DNA of 64,000 nucleotides from Cellulomonas denverensis (GCF_012396125.1 NZ_JAAXOX010000003.1:62001-126000), one strand, 5' to 3'. Positions 18,141 through 26,519 are shown, counted from the stretch's first letter. A program made the numbers and translations. Notes: a model not told the origin generated them from the letters alone.

Positions 18141-18962
18141 TCAGCTCCGGATGAACTCCAGCAGGTCGGCGTCGAAGGCGGTCCGGTAGGCGCCGTACAC
18201 CCCGTGCGGGGCGCCCGGGTAGACCTTCAGCGTGCCGTGGGCCACCAGCTCGATCGCCTTCTGTGCGGCGTCGTGGATCGGCACGATCTGGTCGTCGTCA
18301 CCGTGCGCGATCAGGATCGGCACGTCCAGCGCCCTGAGGTCCTCGGTGAAGTCGGTCTCGGAGAACGCCTTCACGCACTCGTAGGCGTTGTGCAGCCCGG
18401 CGGCCATGCCCAGTCGCCAGAACTGCTCGCGGGCGCCCTCGGAGACCTGCGACCCCTCCCGGTTCGCGCCGAAGAACGGGTACGCCAGGTCGCGGTAGAA
18501 CTGCGAGGCGTCGGCCAGCAGCCCGGCCCGGATGTCGTCGAAGGCGGACAGCGGGGTGCCCTCCGGGTTCGACCCGGACTGCACCATCACCGGCGGCACC
18601 GCACCCGCGGTCACCACCTTGGTCACCCGGCCCTGACCGTGCCGGGCGGCGTACCGCACCGCCTCGCCGCCGCCGGTGGAGTGCCCGACCACCACCAGGT
18701 CGCGCAGGTCCAGGTGGTCGACCAGCTCGGCGAGGTCCCGGGCGTAGGTGTCCATGTCGTTGCCGGCGAACGGCTGGTCCGACCGGCCGTGGCCGCGGCG
18801 GTCGTGCGCGATGGCGCGGTAGCCGTGGTCGGCGAGCAGCTTCAGCTCGACGTCCCAGGCATCACCGGACAGCGGCCAGCCGTGGCTGAGCACGACCGGG
18901 CGGCCGGTGCCCCAGTCACGGTAGAAGAGCTGCGTCCCGTCGGAGGTGGTGAAGTACGGCAT
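18141..18962 (-). CDS. Alpha/beta hydrolase, cofactor-free haloperoxidase/esterase type
   Basis: 273 residues, the size of bacterial non-haem chloroperoxidases and aryl esterases. The catalytic triad is readable: Ser95 in GHSTGGG, Asp224 in HGDDDQIVP and His253 in APHG. The oxyanion loop is SHGWPLSGDAW. The family hydrolyses esters and can form peracids from hydrogen peroxide. A catalase gene lies downstream, although a separate transcript is likely. ATG 18962 has GGGAGA upstream. Three copies of a CCGGATTG-like element lie before the gene. Confidence 0.87.
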   Translation of the reverse strand: MPYFTTSDGTQLFYRDWGTGRPVVLSHGWPLSGDAWDVELKLLADHGYRAIAHDRRGHGRSDQPFAGNDMDTYARDLAELVDHLDLRDLVVVGHSTGGGEAVRYAARHGQGRVTKVVTAGAVPPVMVQSGSNPEGTPLSAFDDIRAGLLADASQFYRDLAYPFFGANREGSQVSEGAREQFWRLGMAAGLHNAYECVKAFSETDFTEDLRALDVPILIAHGDDDQIVPIHDAAQKAIELVAHGTLKVYPGAPHGVYGAYRTAFDADLLEFIRS

Positions 18963-18980
18963 CCGGAATCTCCCTGGTGT

Positions 18981-19026
18981 CCAATTCTGGGCGATACAGC
19001 CCGGATTGGAAGGTATGCCCGGATTG
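18981..19026. promoter_or_regulatory. Phased repeat elements upstream of hydrolase gene
   Basis: GCCCGGATTG occurs at 18999 and 19017, exactly 18 bp apart, and an imperfect inverted copy (CCAATTCTGGGC) lies at 18981. The cluster sits in the hydrolase promoter region and resembles regulator half-sites. Confidence 0.5.
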
Positions 19027-19042
19027 TTGCGAACACCAGAGG

Positions 19043-19081
19043 CCCGGGGTGGCCAGGTGGTGAACACCGGGCCACCCCGGG
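19043..19081 (-). terminator. Terminator of the ArsR-SRPBCC operon
   Basis: 12-bp perfect stem (19043-19054 / 19070-19081) enclosing a smaller GGTG/CACC stem, 6 bp after the SRPBCC stop on the minus strand. Confidence 0.7.
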
Positions 19082-19086
19082 GCCGG

Positions 19087-19575
19087 TCAGCCCTCGGCCA
19101 GGAGGGCGTCGATCTGGCCGAGCGCCTCGGACATCCCCTCGACCATTCCCATCTCGACCAGTTGCCGCATCTGGGCCGCGTCGGCGAACCGGGACACGAT
19201 GGTCATCCGGCTGCCGGAGCCGGTGGGCTCGATGGCCACCTCGGCCCGGGTGACCGGCATCTGCTCGCTGGGCGTGCCGTCCTCGTCGGCGAAGCCGTCG
19301 TCGAAGACGAGCGAACTCGGCGCCTGCACGGCGTGGAACTCCCACCAGCCGGCCGCCTTCTCGCCCTCCGGGCCGGTCATGAAGTACGACGCGCGGCCGC
19401 CCGGGCGTAGGTCCAGCTCGGTGAAGGTGGCGGGCCAGGTCGGCGGCCCCCACCAGCGCTCCAGCTGGCGCGGGTCGGACCACAGCCGCCAGACCCGCTC
19501 GGGGGTGGCGGCGAACTCGGTCACGATGGTGAGGCTGAGGCTCTGGGTGTCGGGAGTGGCGCTGACGACGGTCAT
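19087..19575 (-). CDS. SRPBCC (AHSA1-like) domain protein
   Basis: 162 residues with the helix-grip fold of the Bet v 1/AHSA1 group. Recognisable segments are FAATPERVWRLWSDPRQLERWWGPPTWPATF near the start and GMSEALGQIDALLAEG at the end. Members bind hydrophobic ligands; the molecular role is generally unknown. It overlaps the upstream ArsR gene by 4 bp (ATGA), the classic ArsR-SRPBCC pair, so expression is repressed by the ArsR protein and coupled to it. Confidence 0.88.
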   Translation of the reverse strand: MTVVSATPDTQSLSLTIVTEFAATPERVWRLWSDPRQLERWWGPPTWPATFTELDLRPGGRASYFMTGPEGEKAAGWWEFHAVQAPSSLVFDDGFADEDGTPSEQMPVTRAEVAIEPTGSGSRMTIVSRFADAAQMRQLVEMGMVEGMSEALGQIDALLAEG

Positions 19576-19925
19576 GGGTGGTCCCCTTCGGTGTCGGTCT
19601 CGTCCAGGATCTGGCCGAAGCGGTCCATCCGGCCGCGCCAGACCCGTTCGTACTCCTCCAGCAGTGCGGCCGCCGAGCGGATGGTGCCCAGATCGGGGCG
19701 CACCAGTTGCTGTCGGCCGCGTCGGTGCTTGGTCACCAGGTGTGCCCGTTCCAGCACGGCGACGTGCTTCTGCACCGCGGCAAAGCTCATCCGGTAGCCC
19801 TCGGCGAGGGCCGTGACGGATGCCTCCTCCCGGAGCACCCGGCTGACGATGTCCCGTCGGGTGGCATCGGCCAGGGCGGCGAAGATCCGGTCCGCCTCGG
19901 CCTGCTCCAACTGACGTACAACCAT
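19572..19925 (-). CDS. ArsR-type winged-helix repressor
   Basis: 117 residues. The start MVVRQLEQAEADRIFAALADATRRDIV is the standard beginning of the SRPBCC-associated ArsR group. The recognition helix is about 45-60 (MSFAAVQKHVAVLERAHLV). No metal-binding Cys/His site is seen, so it is not an arsenic sensor. The start codon lies inside a 24-bp palindrome, and a -10-like TAACGT just upstream suggests a leaderless, autorepressed transcript. Confidence 0.88.
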   Translation of the reverse strand: MVVRQLEQAEADRIFAALADATRRDIVSRVLREEASVTALAEGYRMSFAAVQKHVAVLERAHLVTKHRRGRQQLVRPDLGTIRSAAALLEEYERVWRGRMDRFGQILDETDTEGDHP

Positions 19926-19937
19926 GAGGTTGTACGT
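19914..19937. promoter_or_regulatory. ArsR operator spanning its own start codon
   Basis: ACGTACAACC-ATGA-GGTTGTACGT has 10-bp perfect arms. The minus-strand start codon (19923-19925) lies at the palindrome centre. Bound repressor would block initiation of a leaderless transcript directly. Confidence 0.75.
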
Positions 19938-20056
19938 TACGCCGGGGGTCGCGGGGTGACAAGGGGTAGGGCGACACCGGCGCGGGCGACGTGACATCCT
20001 GCGCTGACGCCCATCGCGCACGACGCGTGCGACCGGGCCGAGAGGGGAAGGGGACC

Positions 20057-20644
20057 ATGCCGCGGATCGACGCCCCGACCGTCGCCGAGCACCGCGCGGT
20101 CCGCCGGCGGGCGCTGCTGGACGCGGCCCGGGACCTGCTCACCGCCCAGCCGGACCACGTCCCCTCGCTCGCGGAGGTCGGCGCGCGGGCCGGGCTGTCC
20201 CGGTCGAGCGTCTACCAGTACTTCACCTCGCGCGAGGACCTGCTGTCCGCAGTGGTGGCCGACTCCTTCCCGCGCTGGCAGCACCGCCTGGACGCCGCGG
20301 TGGCGGGCGCCGCCGATCCCCGGGACCGGGTGCTGGCCTTCCTGCGCGCCAACCTCCAGCTGGTCGCCGACGGGGAGCACGCGCTGGCCCGGGCGCTGGT
20401 GGTCGCGGCGCCGTCCGAGGACCTGGCGCGGCAGTCGCGGGAGTTCCACGACCGGCTGCTGGAACCGGTCACCCGGGCGCTGGCCGACCTCGGCGCCCCC
20501 GACCCGGCCACCATGACCGCGCTGATCGGTGCCCTGCTGCACACGGCGTCGGTGCAGGTCGAGCAGGACGGCGACCTGGACCGGGCCGCCGCCGCCCTGG
20601 ACGCGCTGGTCGGCGCCTACCTGCACGACCTGGGCCGCGGCTGA
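20057..20644 (+). CDS. TetR family regulator
   Basis: 195 residues; ATG 20057 follows an AGGGGAAGGGG ribosome site. Helix-turn-helix at about 16-62 (DAARDLLTAQPDHVPSLAEVGARAGLSRSSVYQYFTSREDLLSAV). The C-terminal domain is of the TetR_C type with a closing helix DRAAAALDALVGAYL. It converges with the FtsX-type ABC operon, whose promoter carries two GACAnnnTGTC palindromes; regulation of that exporter is the likely job. Confidence 0.87.
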   Translation: MPRIDAPTVAEHRAVRRRALLDAARDLLTAQPDHVPSLAEVGARAGLSRSSVYQYFTSREDLLSAVVADSFPRWQHRLDAAVAGAADPRDRVLAFLRANLQLVADGEHALARALVVAAPSEDLARQSREFHDRLLEPVTRALADLGAPDPATMTALIGALLHTASVQVEQDGDLDRAAAALDALVGAYLHDLGRG

Positions 20645-20656
20645 CCCACCGGCGGT

Positions 20657-21346
20657 TCAGGCCGGGCCGAGCCGCCCGTCGACCATCTCCAGCACCTGGT
20701 CGCAGTGCTCCAGCACGTCATGGTCGTGCGTCACCATCACGGTGGCGACCCCCGAGTCGTGCGTCCGGGCCGCCAACAGCTCCACGATCTCGTGGCTGCG
20801 CCGCCGGTCCAGCGCGGCGGTCGGCTCGTCCACCAGCAGCACCGACGGGGCGGCGGCCAGGGCGCGGGCGATGCCCACCCGCTGCCGCTCGCCGCCGGAC
20901 AGCCGGCCCGGTCGCCGGCGCGCGTGCTCGGCCATCCCGACCGCGCGCAGCAGCTCGATCGGCGGCACCGGGCAGGGCCGGCCGGTGATCCGCTCCACCA
21001 GCCGGAGCTGGTCCAGCGCGGTGAGCGCCGGGACCAGGTTGCCGGACTGGAACACGAAGCCGACCCGGTCGCGGCGGAACGCGGTCAGCGCCCGGCCGGT
21101 GAGGCCGGTCAGCTCGGTGTCGTCCACCGCCACCGACCCGGAGGTCGGCCGGCTCAGTCCGCCCGCCACGGCCAGCAGGCTGGACTTGCCCGCGCCGGAC
21201 GGGCCGACGACGGCGATCAACCGGCCGGGTGGCACGGTCAGGTCGACCCGGTCCAGTGCGGTCACCTGCTGGTCGCCGTCGCCGAAGGTGAGTGACACCT
21301 CGCGCAGGGCGAGGCCGGTGCGGGTGCGGGTCGCGGTGGTGGTCAT
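20657..21346 (-). CDS. ABC exporter ATPase (LolD/MacB type)
   Basis: 229 residues. Walker A at 48-55 (GPSGAGKS), Q-loop FVFQSGNLVPALT, signature LSGGERQR, Walker B VLLVDEPTAALD and H-loop VTHD are all intact. The pairing with an FtsX-fold permease, overlapping by 4 bp (ATGA), places it in the MacB/LolD class, which exports or extracts lipids, peptides or drugs, or transmits signals mechanically. It is controlled with the permease from the promoter at 22.5 kb. Confidence 0.92.
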   Translation of the reverse strand: MTTTATRTRTGLALREVSLTFGDGDQQVTALDRVDLTVPPGRLIAVVGPSGAGKSSLLAVAGGLSRPTSGSVAVDDTELTGLTGRALTAFRRDRVGFVFQSGNLVPALTALDQLRLVERITGRPCPVPPIELLRAVGMAEHARRRPGRLSGGERQRVGIARALAAAPSVLLVDEPTAALDRRRSHEIVELLAARTHDSGVATVMVTHDHDVLEHCDQVLEMVDGRLGPA

Positions 21347-22470
21347 CGGTTCTCTCCCAGGGCGGTGACGGGGTCGATCGCGGCGACGCGGGCGGTGGCG
21401 GCCATCGCACCGATCAGGCCGAGCCCGACCAGGAGCGCCGCGCCGGTGAGCACGGGTCCGGCCTGCAGGGCGAAGGGCATGTCGGTGCCCTGGAGCAGCG
21501 CGCCCAGGCCGACGCCGACCCCCACGCCGGCCGCCACCGAGCCGATCAGCAGGATCCCGGCCTGCCAGACCCCGTCGGCGAGCAGGAAGCGGGTCGAGGC
21601 GCCCATTGCCCGCATCACCGCGAGCTCCCGGGTCCGCTGCACGGTCCACAGCGCGAAGAACGCTCCGACCACCAGCGCCGAGATCGCGTACAGGAACACC
21701 TGGATCAGCTCCATCGTCATCATCTCGGCGGTGTAGCCGGGCGAGGAGTCGTAGGCGGCCTCGAGGTCGCGCGCCGAGGTTCCGGCGGCGGAGTCGCCGG
21801 CCGTCAGATCGATCGCACCGTCCGCCGCGCGCAGGGCGACCACGCTGCCGAGATCGCGGGCGGCGGGGTCGGCCGGGTCACCGGCCATCGTGCCGGCGTG
21901 CACCTGCTGCCAGGTCTCCAGCGGGACGAAGGCGACGTCGACGTGCCCGAAGGTCCGCTGATCCGCGGTGAAGCCGACCACCCGCAGCTCGGTGCCCAGG
22001 CGGTCGAGGGTGATCACGTCACCGAGCGCGACGCCCTCGTCGCGGGCCGACGCGCTCAGCACCGCCTCACCGGGTCCCGCGAGCGCGGTTCCCTCGGCGG
22101 CCCCGGGGTCGACGAACCCGCCAGGCACCACCCCGAACAGAGTGAGGTCCACGGCGGTGCCGTCCTGGTTCTTGGCGTTGACGATCGAGGTGCCGAGCAA
22201 CTCGGCGGCGGCGACGTCGTCCCGGGCCGCCCAGGTGTCGCGCTGCGCGGTGGTCACCTCCGAGCGGGTGAAGGCGGAGTCGGTGCGGGTGCCCTCGGCG
22301 AAGGCGACCGCGTCGATCGGGCTGCGCATCAGCCCGGAGACGCCGTCGACCACCAGCCCGGAGGACAGTCCGGACAGCAACACCATCAGGATCGAGATCA
22401 GGCCGACGACGGCGCCCATCAGGCCGAAGCGGATGCGCGCGAAGGCGAGTTCGCGCAAGGCCAGGAACAC
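21343..22470 (-). CDS. FtsX-type ABC permease
   Basis: 375 residues with a GTG start behind GGAGG. An N-terminal membrane helix (about 15-42) is followed by a periplasmic-type domain of about 200 residues and three C-terminal helices (about 250-365) including the VQRTRELAVMRAMGAS coupling segment, the standard four-helix FtsX/MacB arrangement. It forms an exporter with the overlapping ATPase gene. The substrate is unknown. The promoter is flanked by tandem TetR-type operators. Confidence 0.9.
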   Translation of the reverse strand: MFLALRELAFARIRFGLMGAVVGLISILMVLLSGLSSGLVVDGVSGLMRSPIDAVAFAEGTRTDSAFTRSEVTTAQRDTWAARDDVAAAELLGTSIVNAKNQDGTAVDLTLFGVVPGGFVDPGAAEGTALAGPGEAVLSASARDEGVALGDVITLDRLGTELRVVGFTADQRTFGHVDVAFVPLETWQQVHAGTMAGDPADPAARDLGSVVALRAADGAIDLTAGDSAAGTSARDLEAAYDSSPGYTAEMMTMELIQVFLYAISALVVGAFFALWTVQRTRELAVMRAMGASTRFLLADGVWQAGILLIGSVAAGVGVGVGLGALLQGTDMPFALQAGPVLTGAALLVGLGLIGAMAATARVAAIDPVTALGENR

Positions 22471-22505
22471 GGAGGACCTCCGGGGGACGGGAGGCGCATC
22501 TTTAC

Positions 22506-22545
22506 CGACACGCTGTCAGCATCATATCGACATCGTGTCGGCATC
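22506..22545 (-). promoter_or_regulatory. Promoter with two TetR-type operators 22 bp apart
   Basis: GACA-CGC-TGTC (22507-22517) and GACA-TCG-TGTC (22529-22539) have centres exactly 22 bp apart within two near-identical 18-mers. A minus-strand -10 box TATGAT (22526-22521) lies between them, upstream of the permease gene. Two helical turns of spacing favours cooperative binding on one DNA face. Confidence 0.7.
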
Positions 22546-22622
22546 CATCACCGCCGGGCCGTGGACGCGCCACGCCGGGAGGGGTGCGGCGGACTATTCG
22601 CCACAACCACGAGAATCGCCCC

Positions 22623-23009
22623 GTGTTCATCGTCAGCCTGATCCCCGGCCTGCTGGCCGCCCTGGTGCACGTCTACATCTTCGTGCTGGAGTCCGTGCTC
22701 TGGACCGGCCCGACCGCTCGGCGGATCTTCGGCACCACCGAGGACGAGGCCCGGATCACCCGCCCGCTGGCCTTCAACCAGGGGTTCTACAACCTGTTCC
22801 TGGCCCTGGTCACCGGCGTGGGCCTGATCTACCAGGCGTCCGGGTGGACCGAGGTCGGCACCGCACTGATGCTGGCCGGCACCGGGTCGATGCTGGCCGC
22901 GGCCGTCGTGCTGGCGGCCAGCTCGCCGGACAAGCGGCGCTCGGCGGCGATCCAGGGGTTCTTCCCGCTGATCACCGTCGTGCTGCTGCTGGTGGCGCTG
23001 TTCGGCTGA
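22623..23009 (+). CDS. DUF1304 membrane protein
   Basis: 128 residues, GTG start at 22623. Four hydrophobic helices and the conserved pattern HVYIFVLESVLW...FNQGFYNLFLA identify DUF1304. Its function is unknown. The stop is 1 bp from the convergent Nudix stop. GAGAAT six bases before the GTG could be a leaderless -10 box. Confidence 0.85.
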   Translation: MFIVSLIPGLLAALVHVYIFVLESVLWTGPTARRIFGTTEDEARITRPLAFNQGFYNLFLALVTGVGLIYQASGWTEVGTALMLAGTGSMLAAAVVLAASSPDKRRSAAIQGFFPLITVVLLLVALFG

Positions 23010-23010
23010 G

Positions 23011-23493
23011 TCAGCTCGGCATCGACCACACCGCCGGCAGATCGCCCGCCCGCCACGCGGCGATCACGGCCGCCTCGTGCGGGACCAGCGGGCTGGGTAG
23101 GCGGTCGAGGTCGAACCATTCCACCCGGGCGGCCTTGTCCGGCTCGCGGCGGGTGGCCTCGCCGGTGAAGCGGCGGGTGAGGAAGAACATGTCCGCGCGC
23201 TGCTCGACCTGGGGGCCGGTGCGCTGGAATCGGTGCAGCGTGGTCAGCGGCACCAGGTCGGCCGGCTGCACGATGATCCCGGCCTCCTCGCGTGCCTCCC
23301 GGACGGCCGCCTCGTGGGCCGACTCGCCGGGGTCGACGTGACCGGCCAGGGTGGCCCAGTGGCCGTCGCGGTAGCCGGTGCCGGACCGCAGTTGGAGCAG
23401 CAGGCGGTCGCCGTCCAGCACCAGGAGGTAGGCGGCGGCGACCAGCAGGCTCCGGCCGTCGATGTGGTCGTCGGGGGAGTAGCGCTCGGTCAC
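23011..23493 (-). CDS. Nudix hydrolase
   Basis: 160 residues. The Nudix box is complete: G-HVDPG-E-SAHEAAV-REAREEAGI, which binds Mg2+ for cleavage of a nucleoside-diphosphate linkage. The substrate is not predictable. GTG 23493 gives VTERYSPDDHIDGRSLLVAAAYLLV. A longer frame upstream runs into the promoter region of the I36 protein and is not supported. Confidence 0.88.
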   Translation of the reverse strand: MTERYSPDDHIDGRSLLVAAAYLLVLDGDRLLLQLRSGTGYRDGHWATLAGHVDPGESAHEAAVREAREEAGIIVQPADLVPLTTLHRFQRTGPQVEQRADMFFLTRRFTGEATRREPDKAARVEWFDLDRLPSPLVPHEAAVIAAWRAGDLPAVWSMPS

Positions 23494-23517
23494 CCGCCGA
23501 GTATCGCAGCTACCTAG

Positions 23518-23533
23518 TGTGATGAAGATCACA
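23518..23533. promoter_or_regulatory. Crp/GlxR-type binding site
   Basis: TGTGATGAAGATCACA is a perfect match to TGTGA-N6-TCACA. It lies in the divergent region between the Nudix (23493) and I36 (23579) starts. A nearly identical site is at 27926. Confidence 0.65.
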
Positions 23534-23578
23534 GTCGGTTCCGGTGACGGGTCAGGGGCCGAGCGGGATGTTCGAGAT

Positions 23579-23971
23579 ATGACTACGCGATCCCCCCTCC
23601 GGCGCCGCCTCGCCGCGGTTGCCCTGTCCTGTGCCATGGTGTTCGCCGTTCCCGCGCTGGCCAGCGCGGATGAGGGCGACGGCGACGTGGCGATCACCCC
23701 CTACGCGGCCGGGCAGTGCACCGCAGCCCGGTTCTGCATCTGGTCCAACCCCGGCTACTCGGGCGTCTTCTGGAGCACCGGGACCGCCGGGGTGCAGTCG
23801 ACCAACATGACCACCGCCAAGACGATCTGGAACCGCACCGGCGTGGCGGTGCGGATGTACGCCGTCACCGGTGGTACCGGGAACTGGACCTGCGTGAATG
23901 CTGGCACGCTGTTCACCTCGACCGACCTGCCCGTCCGGTCGATCCGTACGATGACGACGGCGATCTGTTAG
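23579..23971 (+). CDS. Secreted peptidase inhibitor I36-like protein
   Basis: 130 residues. Signal peptide (about 1-30, ending LASA) and a mature domain beginning CTAARFCIWSNPGYSG, the SMPI/beta-gamma crystallin-like pattern of peptidase inhibitor family I36. Three Cys in the mature part could form disulfides. It is probably secreted and may inhibit metalloproteases; a general crystallin-like role is equally possible. A Crp-type site lies 45 bp upstream, suggesting cAMP- or nutrient-dependent expression. It is followed after 18 bp by the ECF sigma gene. Confidence 0.75.
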   Translation: MTTRSPLRRRLAAVALSCAMVFAVPALASADEGDGDVAITPYAAGQCTAARFCIWSNPGYSGVFWSTGTAGVQSTNMTTAKTIWNRTGVAVRMYAVTGGTGNWTCVNAGTLFTSTDLPVRSIRTMTTAIC

Positions 23972-23989
23972 CGAGTACTTGAAGGTGAC

Positions 23990-24544
23990 GTGGCAGCAGG
24001 GGGCGACGCGGGCCAACCCGCCGCGACGGCGAGCACCGTCGCCGCCTTCGGCGAGCTCTACCGGGAGCTCGCACCCCGGCTGCGTGGCTTCATCCGCCGT
24101 CAGGTCCCGCCCGACCAGGTCGAGGACGTCCTGTCCGAGGTCTTCCTGGTGGTGTGGCGGCGCTGGGCCGAGCTGCCGGAGCCGGACCGGGTCCGGCCCT
24201 GGGTGTACGGCGTGGCCCGCAACAAGGTCCGGCACGCGCACACCGAGCGCGGACGTGCCGCCCAGGGCACGGAGCTGGCGGCCGGCGCGGTGCCGGAGCA
24301 CGTCCCCGACCCGGCCGACGGCGTGGCCGCGGACGACCGGGCCCGCCGGCTGGTCGCACTGCTGCCGGAGGCCGAGGCGGACGCGATGACCCTGACCGTC
24401 TGGGGTGGGCTCACCCCGACCGAGGCGGCGCGGGAGCTGGGCTGCAGCGTGACCGCGGTGACCAGCCGGCTGTCCCGGGCCCGCGCCCGGCTGGCCGGAG
24501 CGGTGCAGGACGAACTCGAACAGGAGAGGGGAGGAGCACGATGA
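23990..24544 (+). CDS. ECF-type RNA polymerase sigma factor
   Basis: 184 residues. Region 2 (about 18-85: LYRELAPRLRGFIRRQVPPDQVEDVLSEVFLVVWRRW ... VRPWVYGVARNKVRHA) and region 4 (about 125-175: LTPTEAARELGCSVTAVTSRLSRARARL) are clear. The GTG start has AAGG upstream. It overlaps the next gene by 4 bp; that gene encodes a single-pass membrane protein, the typical arrangement of a sigma factor and its membrane-bound partner. Confidence 0.9.
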   Translation: MAAGGDAGQPAATASTVAAFGELYRELAPRLRGFIRRQVPPDQVEDVLSEVFLVVWRRWAELPEPDRVRPWVYGVARNKVRHAHTERGRAAQGTELAAGAVPEHVPDPADGVAADDRARRLVALLPEAEADAMTLTVWGGLTPTEAARELGCSVTAVTSRLSRARARLAGAVQDELEQERGGAR

Positions 24545-25671
24545 TCGAGACGGCAGCCGAGCGGCGCGCCCGCGTCGAGGTCGAGGAGCTCGCCGCACTC
24601 CTGGGCGAGGCCGGCCTGGGCGGGATCGCCCCCGCCGTCCCCGCGGATGAGGACACCGACCGGGACCGGATCGCGGCGATCACCGGCTCCGCACCGCGGT
24701 CCGGTGCCGAGCCGGCGGCGGTGGTGCCATTGCGCCGCCGCCCGCGCTGGACGATCGCCGTCGGCGCCGCCGCCGCGGTGCTGCTCGGCTTCGGGGTGGC
24801 GCTGATGCCCTCGCAGCTCGGCGACCCGCCGGCGCAGGCCGCGACCCCGCCGATGCTGGCCTACCCGATCGACCCGGTCACCCTCGCTGCCGGTCGGGGT
24901 CCGGCCGCCGGTCCCGAGCTGGCGGAGCTGTCCGCGGTCGCCGCCGCCCAGGTCGATCCGGAACCGGCCGGCGACATCCAGCACACCCGGTCCCAGAGTT
25001 GGCTGCTCTCGGTCCGGGTCGAGGCCGACGGCACCACGATGGCGGTGGAGCCGACCATCGGGGAGACCTGGACTGCTCCGGACGGGTCGGCGGTCTTCGT
25101 GCAGTGGCGGGGCCCGGGATTGGCACCCTCCGGTGAGCTGGACCGTGATGTCGTGGTGGACACCACCGCCGCGAACGCCCAGGTGGACCGGCTGCCGGCC
25201 GGGACGTTCGACGCGGACCAGGTCGCGAACCTCTCCCGCGAGCCCGCCGAACTGCGCCGCCAGTTGCTGGCGTCGCTCGCCACCCTGGGCTGCGACCGGC
25301 CGGACTTCCCGGACACCGCCGCCTGCCTGTACCTGGCGATCACCGACCTGGCCGACCGCCTGGTGCTGCCCTCCGACCTGAACGCCGCGCTCTGGCAGAT
25401 GCTGGCCGACGAGCCCGGGCTCAGCCTCGGCGGCGAGGTGGTCGACCGGCTGGGCGACGGCGCGGTGGCGCTCGCCTTCCCGGTGGCCACCTGGGACACC
25501 GACCCGATGCTCCGGGTGCTGCTGATCGACCCGGACACCGGCCGGATCGCCGGCCGGGAGGAGGTCACGTTGTCCTCCGACCTGCTCGAACTGGACCGGC
25601 CGGCCGTCACCCAGTTCCGCTACGACCTGACGGTGGACTGGGTCGACCGGATGGGCCCGGACGCCGGCTAG
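24541..25671 (+). CDS. CU044_5270 family membrane protein, sigma partner
   Basis: 376 residues. A cytoplasmic N-terminus (1-75) is followed by one membrane helix (WTIAVGAAAAVLLGFGVAL, about 77-95) and a large extracytoplasmic domain with the CU044_5270-like landmarks QSWLLSVRVEADG and CLYLAITDLADRLVLPSDLNAALWQMLADEPG. It is coupled to the ECF sigma gene by an ATGA overlap. The family is thought to act as anti-sigma factor or envelope sensor; no zinc-binding anti-sigma motif is seen. The stop shares CTAG with the convergent gene. Confidence 0.82.
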   Translation: MIETAAERRARVEVEELAALLGEAGLGGIAPAVPADEDTDRDRIAAITGSAPRSGAEPAAVVPLRRRPRWTIAVGAAAAVLLGFGVALMPSQLGDPPAQAATPPMLAYPIDPVTLAAGRGPAAGPELAELSAVAAAQVDPEPAGDIQHTRSQSWLLSVRVEADGTTMAVEPTIGETWTAPDGSAVFVQWRGPGLAPSGELDRDVVVDTTAANAQVDRLPAGTFDADQVANLSREPAELRRQLLASLATLGCDRPDFPDTAACLYLAITDLADRLVLPSDLNAALWQMLADEPGLSLGGEVVDRLGDGAVALAFPVATWDTDPMLRVLLIDPDTGRIAGREEVTLSSDLLELDRPAVTQFRYDLTVDWVDRMGPDAG

Positions 25672-26519
25672 GCGCCGAACTCCACCAGCAGGCCGGGGAA
25701 CTCCTCGGTCAGCTCCCGGGCCAGGAAGCCGAGCGGCCCGATCCGGGCGGCCAGCCGGTCCCCGGCGGTGGCGTGCAACGCGGTGCCCCAGCTCGCGGCC
25801 TGCTCGGGCGGGCAGCCGCCGGCCAGCAGTCCGCCGATCGCGCCGGAGAGCACGTCCCCGCTGCCCGAGGTGCCCAGCCCCGGGTGCCCCGACGCCGTGG
25901 CCCAGAGCCGCCCGTCGGGGTGGGCGATCAGGCCGGCGCAGCTGACCACCGCGCCGTAGCGCGCCGCCAGTTGCCCGGCCGCCAGCTCCGGGTCGACGTC
26001 GTCGCGCTCCAGCAACCGGGCCGCCTCGGTGAGGTTCGGGGTGAGCACGGTGCCCGCGGGCAGGGTGACCCCGAGCCCCGGCAGCACGCCGAGGGCGAAG
26101 GCGTCGATCAGCACCGCGGTGCCGTCGGCGTCCGCGAGCACGGTGGACAGCAGCGCGGCGGCACCCTCCGGCTCGTCCAGCCCCGGTCCGACGATCACCG
26201 CATCCGCCCGGGCGATCTCCCGGTCCATCCCCGGCGCCGCCGCACCGGTCGGGGAGCCGTCCGGTCTCTCCGGCAGCGCGAGCGCCCCGGCCTCCGGGAA
26301 CTGGGCGGCGCAGCTCGGCGCCACGGACTCGGCCACTGCCAGGGTCAGCCGCCCGGCCCCGACCCGGAGCGCGGCGTATCCGGCCAGCAGCACCGCGCCG
26401 GGGGTGGGCCGGGCGCCGCCGATCACCAGCACGCCACCACGGTCGTCCTTGCTGCCCGAGCGGTCCGGCAGCGGCCAGTCCCGCAGGGCGGCGGGGGTCA
26501 GGGGTGCGGGGGTGGTCAT
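25668..26519 (-). CDS. nnrD: ADP-dependent NAD(P)H-hydrate dehydratase
   Basis: 283 residues of the ribokinase-like YjeF C-terminal family. It repairs hydrated NADH/NADPH. Landmarks: KDDRGGVLVIGGARPTPGAVLLAG near the start and the nucleotide loop GTSGSGDVLSGAIGGLLAGG near 215-235 with the catalytic Asp. The epimerase half (YjeF N) is absent here, so it is encoded elsewhere or is missing. The start overlaps the upstream phosphatase gene by ATGA. Confidence 0.88.
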   Translation of the reverse strand: MTTPAPLTPAALRDWPLPDRSGSKDDRGGVLVIGGARPTPGAVLLAGYAALRVGAGRLTLAVAESVAPSCAAQFPEAGALALPERPDGSPTGAAAPGMDREIARADAVIVGPGLDEPEGAAALLSTVLADADGTAVLIDAFALGVLPGLGVTLPAGTVLTPNLTEAARLLERDDVDPELAAGQLAARYGAVVSCAGLIAHPDGRLWATASGHPGLGTSGSGDVLSGAIGGLLAGGCPPEQAASWGTALHATAGDRLAARIGPLGFLARELTEEFPGLLVEFGA

